Part shown: positions 60,537 through 64,000 of the stretch, in pieces
How the letters are laid out: each line of letters opens with the position of its first letter
Position numbering within the stretch: position 1 is the stretch's first letter
Origin: JACVRX01 sp963819885
Lineage (GTDB): Bacteria; Actinomycetota; Actinomycetes; Jiangellales; Jiangellaceae
Direction: 5' to 3'
Length of the DNA stretch: 64,000 nt
Assembly: GCA_963819885.1 (NCBI GenBank)
Contig: CAWFXV010000030.1
Span: 310,001-374,000, forward strand
The notes under the pieces: generated by a model
Told to the model about the DNA's origin: nothing
The model's database searches: none
What the model saw: the letters and a program-made list of their open reading frames with translations, nothing else
Made by a program: the position numbers and the translations under genes

Positions 60537-62020
60537 CAGGATTCCTCCTTCGTCTGGTCCGCCACCCACCCCTTGGGTGAGAAGACGGTGTTCTTCACAT
60601 CGCAGTAGAAGTCGAAGCTGTGCCTGCCGCCCTCGCGACCGATGCCGGACTGGCGGTTACCGCCGAAGGGAGCGCCCAGATCCCGGACGAAGAAGCAGTT
60701 GACCCACACCGTGCCGGCGGACAACGCCGCCGACACACGCTCGGCACGGTCCGGGCTACCGGTCACTAGGGTCGCGGCCAGGCCGAAGCGGGTCGCGTTC
60801 GCGATCTCGACGGCCTCGTCCTCGGTCCGGAAGGTCTGGACTGTCAGGACCGGCCCGAAGACCTCTTCGGTGAGGATCTCGCTTCCCGAAGCCATGCCGG
60901 AGAGGATGGTCGGCAGAAAGAACAGCCCGCCCAGTTCCTCGTTCGGGCCGCCGCCGAGGAGCGCTCGAGCGCCGGCGGCGATCGCGCGATCGACGAAGCC
61001 TTTGACCCGATCGAAATGCGGATGGGAGATCAGCGCACTGATGTCCGTCGCCTCGTCGCGCGGGTCGCCCTGGCGCAGCGCTCTCCCCCGCTCGACGACG
61101 GCTTCGACGAACCGCGGCGCGATCGACTCCTCGACAAGCACCCGGAACGCACCCAGGCACACCTGACCGGAGTTGTCGAACTGCTCCACGGTCAGAGCAA
61201 CAGCCAAATCGAAGTCGGCGTCGGCGAACACGACCAGCGGCGATTTGCCGCCCAACTCGAACGACAGCGGGACGATGTTGGGCGCGGCCGCGCGCGCGAC
61301 CACACCGGCGGTCGGCACCGAACCGGTGAATGCGAGCCGACGGATTCCCGGGTGGACGGTAAGTGCGGCGCCGGCTTCAGCGCCCAGGCCCTGGACGACG
61401 TTGAGGACACCGGGTGGCAGTCCGGCATCCGCGCTGATGTCTGCGAGCAGCGACGCCGTCAGTGGCGCCCACTCGGGCGGCTTGAGCACGACGGTGTTGC
61501 CGGCGGCGAGCGCAGGTCCGATGCGCCAGGTGGCCAGCATGAGCGGCGCGTTCCAGGGCGTGATGATCGCTGTCACACCCGCCGGGTCCCAGGTGATGCG
61601 CTCGCGGTGGCCGCGGATCTCCATCTCCTCGTGGTCGAGGCGCAAAAGCCAGTCGGCAAAGAATCGGAAGTTCATGGCGACGCGGGGCATGACGCTGCGT
61701 CGGTGCGAGCGCAGCAGCGAGCCGTTGTCCCTGGTCTCTACGCGGGCGAGTTCGTCGGCCCGGGCGTCGATGCCGTCGGCAACCCGATGCAGGCCGACAG
61801 CGCGCTCCTTCGGCGTCGTCCTTCCCCACTCGGTGAAGGCCGCCTGAGCCGCTGACACTGCCGCGTCGACCTCGGTCTGACCGCCCCGGGCGACCTGAGC
61901 AATGGCCTGCTCGTCGATCGGGGAAAAGTCGGCAAACGTATGCTCCGAGCGCACCCGGCGACCGCCGATCCAGTGCCTCGGGTCGACCTCGACCCCCTCG
62001 ACCGTCACCGTGTCAGGCAC
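60536..62020 (-). CDS. Aldehyde dehydrogenase, HpaE-like (5-carboxymethyl-2-hydroxymuconate semialdehyde dehydrogenase)
   Basis: A NAD(P)-dependent ALDH of 494 residues. Cofactor and catalytic features are clear: ITPWNAPLMLATWRIGPALAAGN, VLKPPEWAPLTASLLADI, LAFTGSVPTAGV, the general base Glu in SFELGGKSPLVVF and the nucleophile Cys in NSGQVCLGAFRVLV. With the neighbouring HpaD-like dioxygenase it would oxidise the ring-cleavage semialdehyde. The GTG at 62020 is chosen (four bases after the ADC-family stop); the frame is open further upstream. The C-terminus DFYCDVKNTVFSPKG matches HpaE-like proteins. Confidence 0.9.
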   Translation of the reverse strand: MPDTVTVEGVEVDPRHWIGGRRVRSEHTFADFSPIDEQAIAQVARGGQTEVDAAVSAAQAAFTEWGRTTPKERAVGLHRVADGIDARADELARVETRDNGSLLRSHRRSVMPRVAMNFRFFADWLLRLDHEEMEIRGHRERITWDPAGVTAIITPWNAPLMLATWRIGPALAAGNTVVLKPPEWAPLTASLLADISADAGLPPGVLNVVQGLGAEAGAALTVHPGIRRLAFTGSVPTAGVVARAAAPNIVPLSFELGGKSPLVVFADADFDLAVALTVEQFDNSGQVCLGAFRVLVEESIAPRFVEAVVERGRALRQGDPRDEATDISALISHPHFDRVKGFVDRAIAAGARALLGGGPNEELGGLFFLPTILSGMASGSEILTEEVFGPVLTVQTFRTEDEAVEIANATRFGLAATLVTGSPDRAERVSAALSAGTVWVNCFFVRDLGAPFGGNRQSGIGREGGRHSFDFYCDVKNTVFSPKGWVADQTKEES

Positions 62021-62024
62021 GCCC

Positions 62025-62840
62025 CTAGGCCTCCGTCTTGGCGGCGAGGTTGTCGCGTAGGAGCTTGCCACCGTTCCATTGCATGCCGACCTGCCGGTAG
62101 TAGGCACCGATCAGCTCCTTCGGCCGGAGCCGGTGGAGTTCCTCGGTGGGAGAGTCGTAGATCAGGAACGAGTCGACCTCCGCGCGCCAGGGGCTGCCGC
62201 CTTCGAAGCCGGCCGACGCGGTTGAAATCAACTCGTCGAGGCTTGGCTTTGCCGGGTCGCCAATCGAGGTCACGATCCGGCTGTGGGCCATGGGATGGGC
62301 GTTGACGAAGCCGTTGCCGCCGGTCTCCTCGACGAGGGTGATCCGCGCCTCTGCCAGCCGCCGGTCCGCCGCCGCCAGGGAGGCACCGAATCGACCCCCC
62401 GCTGCGATCCGGGGCGCCGGGCCGTACGGGTGCGGCCGGGTCAGGTGGATCGCGCCAAGTTTCTTCGGGTAGCCCTGGTGGATCCCGCGCGCCATCGCGA
62501 AGTCGCTGTCCACCCAGATGTAGACGCACCGGCTGAAGATCCGGCCCCCGAAGGAACAGCGGACGACGACGAGGGCCTCCTTGTACTGCCCGAGGACAGG
62601 GTCCAGTAACTGCTCGCCGTCGGCGCCACAGGACTGCCAGTCCGCCCAGATGAAGGCCACCGCGCCAGGTTCTTCGTCGACCAGCTCGAGCGGCTCGGGG
62701 AGCAACTCCAAGACCCGGTCAGGGTTGACGCGGTATTCGATCGTGAGCAGGTCACCGGAGTAGAACCACGGCGGTGCCGGCAGGAGGGAGGCCTTGCCCG
62801 TCGCTGTCCTGGGAGCGAAGAAACCACGCAGGTCCGGCAC
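62025..62840 (-). CDS. Acetoacetate decarboxylase (ADC) family protein
   Basis: A 271-residue ADC-fold protein. The Schiff-base Lys is in QGYPKKLGAIHLTRPHP at about residue 125, following GIH. The N-terminal half shows LLPAPPWFYSGDLLTIEYRV, and VAFIWADWQSCG the substrate pocket. Classical ADC converts acetoacetate to acetone, but ADC-like enzymes also act as aldolase-dehydratases. Here, at the head of a ring-cleavage operon, it may cut or decarboxylate a keto-acid intermediate (inference). The start is a GTG at 62840 facing the amidotransferase gene. Confidence 0.85.
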   Translation of the reverse strand: MPDLRGFFAPRTATGKASLLPAPPWFYSGDLLTIEYRVNPDRVLELLPEPLELVDEEPGAVAFIWADWQSCGADGEQLLDPVLGQYKEALVVVRCSFGGRIFSRCVYIWVDSDFAMARGIHQGYPKKLGAIHLTRPHPYGPAPRIAAGGRFGASLAAADRRLAEARITLVEETGGNGFVNAHPMAHSRIVTSIGDPAKPSLDELISTASAGFEGGSPWRAEVDSFLIYDSPTEELHRLRPKELIGAYYRQVGMQWNGGKLLRDNLAAKTEA

Positions 62841-62851
62841 AAGCGTCAGCC

Positions 62852-62857
62852 TAGGCT
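62852..62857 (+). promoter_or_regulatory. -10 hexamer TAGGCT before the amidotransferase gene
   Basis: TAGGCT (TANNNT), six bases, then the ATG at 62864. The transcript is probably leaderless. The same hexamer and spacing occur before the alpha-glucosidase at 52845. Confidence 0.45.
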
Positions 62858-62863
62858 GGCGCC

Positions 62864-63568
62864 ATGCGCGTGCTGTTCATCGAGCACGATCACGTCTCCC
62901 CGCCGGGGTCAGTCGGGGAGGCGTTCCGGCGCCGCGGATACGAGATCGAAGAGCTGGTGGTCGTGCCGGCCGAGCGGTTCACCTCGCCCGACGTCGAGTT
63001 CGGCTTCCCGGCCGCCACCGACTACGACGCGATCGTGCCGATGGGCGCGGCGTGGTCGGCGTACGACACCGCCACGGTCGGGACGTGGGTGGCCCCCGAG
63101 CTGGAGCTGCTCCGTGCGGCAGACGCGGCAAACGTGCCGGTGCTCGGCATCTGTTTCGGCGGTCAACTGCTCGCCACGGCGCACGGTGGGTCGGTCGCGC
63201 GTTCCCCCGCCCCAGAGGTCGGGTGGTACGGCGTGCACTCGGACCATCCCGATGTGCTGAGCAGCGGGCCGTGGTTCCACTGGCACTTCGACCGATGGAC
63301 CGTGCCTCCCGGCGCTGTCGAGATCGCCCGCAACGCGGCGGCGAGCCAGGCGTTCGTCCATGGCCGATCGCTTGCCGTGCAGTTCCACCCCGAGCTCGAT
63401 CCCCCGATGCTCGAGGGTTGGCTCGCCAACGGCGGTATCAGGGATGTCGAGGCAGCCGGCCTCGACGTCGAGGCGTTGCTCGCGCATACGCGGGCGGAAG
63501 AGGCGGCCGCCGCCGAGCGGGCGCGCGCCCTCGTCGACGCGCTGCTGGACGATCGCTTAGCTGATTAG
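62864..63568 (+). CDS. Class I glutamine amidotransferase-like protein
   Basis: A stand-alone GATase1 domain of 234 residues. The nucleophile elbow is VLGICFGGQLLATAHGG (Cys) and the His-Glu pair is in LAVQFHPELDPPML. Resembles GMP-synthase-like amidotransferases of the YfdK/GuaA-N group (often called 'type 1 glutamine amidotransferase'). It would release ammonia from glutamine for an unknown partner. The stop overlaps the convergent ettA stop by four bases. Confidence 0.88.
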   Translation: MRVLFIEHDHVSPPGSVGEAFRRRGYEIEELVVVPAERFTSPDVEFGFPAATDYDAIVPMGAAWSAYDTATVGTWVAPELELLRAADAANVPVLGICFGGQLLATAHGGSVARSPAPEVGWYGVHSDHPDVLSSGPWFHWHFDRWTVPPGAVEIARNAAASQAFVHGRSLAVQFHPELDPPMLEGWLANGGIRDVEAAGLDVEALLAHTRAEEAAAAERARALVDALLDDRLAD

Positions 63569-64000
63569 TCTCGGGTGAGCTTGCGATAGGTCACCCGATG
63601 TGGGCGAGCGGCTTCTGCGCCGAGACGGTCGACCTTGTTCGTCTCGTACGAGTCGTAGTTGCCTTCGAACCAGAACCACCGCGCCGGGTCTTCGTCGTCG
63701 CCCTCCCAGGCCAGGATGTGTGTGGCAACCCGGTCGAGGAACCACCGGTCGTGCGAGGTGATGACCGCGCAGCCCGGAAACTCGAGCAGGGCGTTCTCCA
63801 GCGACTGCAGGGTCTCCACGTCGAGATCGTTGGTCGGCTCGTCGAGCAGAATCAGGTTGCCGCCCTGTTTGAGGGTGAGCGCGAGGTTGAGCCGGTTGCG
63901 TTCGCCACCGGAGAGCACACCTGCGGGCTTCTGCTGGTCCGGGCCCTTGAAGCCGAAGGCAGCCACATATGCCCGGCTCGGCATCTCGACCTGTCCCACC
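63565..64000 (-). CDS. ettA: Energy-dependent translational throttle protein EttA (5' end beyond the window)
   Basis: The C-terminal 145 residues of an ABC-F ATPase. Signature VLSGGERNRLNLALTLKQGG, Walker B LILLDEPTNDLDVETLQSLENALLEF and H-loop VITSHDRWFLDRVATHILAWEGD are intact, and the end EGNYDSYETNKVDRLGAEAARPHRV matches EttA (about 555 residues in full). EttA binds the ribosomal E site and gates entry into elongation according to energy charge. The gene continues past base 64000. In M. tuberculosis its homologue (Rv2477c) lies close to the thioesterase block, which here is separated by the catabolic island. Confidence 0.95.
   Translation of the reverse strand, partial: VGQVEMPSRAYVAAFGFKGPDQQKPAGVLSGGERNRLNLALTLKQGGNLILLDEPTNDLDVETLQSLENALLEFPGCAVITSHDRWFLDRVATHILAWEGDDEDPARWFWFEGNYDSYETNKVDRLGAEAARPHRVTYRKLTRD

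Overview
The window is high-GC DNA from an actinomycete (Actinomycetota). Supporting signs are GTG/TTG starts, two LexA boxes of the mycobacterial type, a DnaE2/ImuA'/ImuB mutasome, NucS, DUF222-HNH and DUF559-type nucleases, and a complete GlgE alpha-glucan pathway. Gene order at 52.4-56.1 kb and again at 63.6 kb resembles, from memory, the M. tuberculosis Rv2470-Rv2477c block (glbO, aglA, a hypothetical, a thioesterase, then ettA). I cannot name the genus. About 90% of the sequence is coding. I found no tRNA, rRNA, CRISPR array, insertion sequence or prophage. No gene-free gap exceeds 300 bases; the longest, 41187-41472, carries a promoter and a small imuB-like remnant.

Layout. 0-4.6 kb (minus): mnmA (runs off the left edge), a cysteine desulfurase, etfA, etfB and an enoyl-CoA hydratase. 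4.8-19.4 kb: an aldo/keto reductase, glgX, a DUF559 nuclease-like gene bracketed by palindromes, glgP (minus), an odd sigma/anti-sigma fusion, and the tightly overlapping glgE-treS-mak-glgB operon. 19.5-22.2 kb (minus): a thioredoxin/TPR protein and a B12-dependent acyl-CoA mutase with isobutyryl-CoA-mutase-type residues and a palindromic operator. 22.4-25.5 kb: a sulfonate/nitrate/taurine-type ABC importer with an Rrf2 regulator. 25.5-30.3 kb: a MarR regulator, a PH-domain membrane protein, a 50-residue membrane peptide, meaB, a thiolase, a PduO-type adenosyltransferase and methylmalonyl-CoA epimerase, which are the support genes for B12 mutases and short-chain acyl-CoA metabolism. 30.4-35.4 kb: a DivIVA-like coiled-coil protein, zinc ribbons, a tandem 3-hydroxyacyl-CoA dehydrogenase, nucS and a broken DUF4394 gene.

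35.4-46.9 kb is a DNA-damage region. A DUF222-HNH gene with a LexA box over its start lies directly upstream of dnaE2, and imuA'-imuB has its own box. Between them are ynfA, a VOC fragment, padR with a frameshifted GyrI-like partner, and a frameshifted S9 peptidase behind imuB. 46.9-56.1 kb: a VOC protein, a YidC-like insertase, DUF3467, prolyl oligopeptidase, MscS, OsmC, a frameshifted glbO, an alpha-glucosidase, a hypothetical and a double-hotdog thioesterase. 56.1-62.8 kb looks like an inserted catabolic island. A glutamine-synthetase-like ligase and a P450 run on the plus strand. A convergent four-gene operon (ADC-family enzyme, aldehyde dehydrogenase, HpaD-like extradiol dioxygenase, FAH-family enzyme) resembles a homoprotocatechuate meta-cleavage route. 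The window closes with a glutamine amidotransferase and the end of ettA.

Two themes stand out. First, many genes have a TANNNT hexamer 6-7 bases before the start codon, the mark of leaderless transcripts. Second, several accessory genes (DUF559, DUF4394, GyrI-like, S9 peptidase, glbO, VOC fragment, sigma/anti-sigma) carry indels or deletions while every core gene is intact. That points to gene decay or remodelling rather than random sequencing error, but only reads can settle it.
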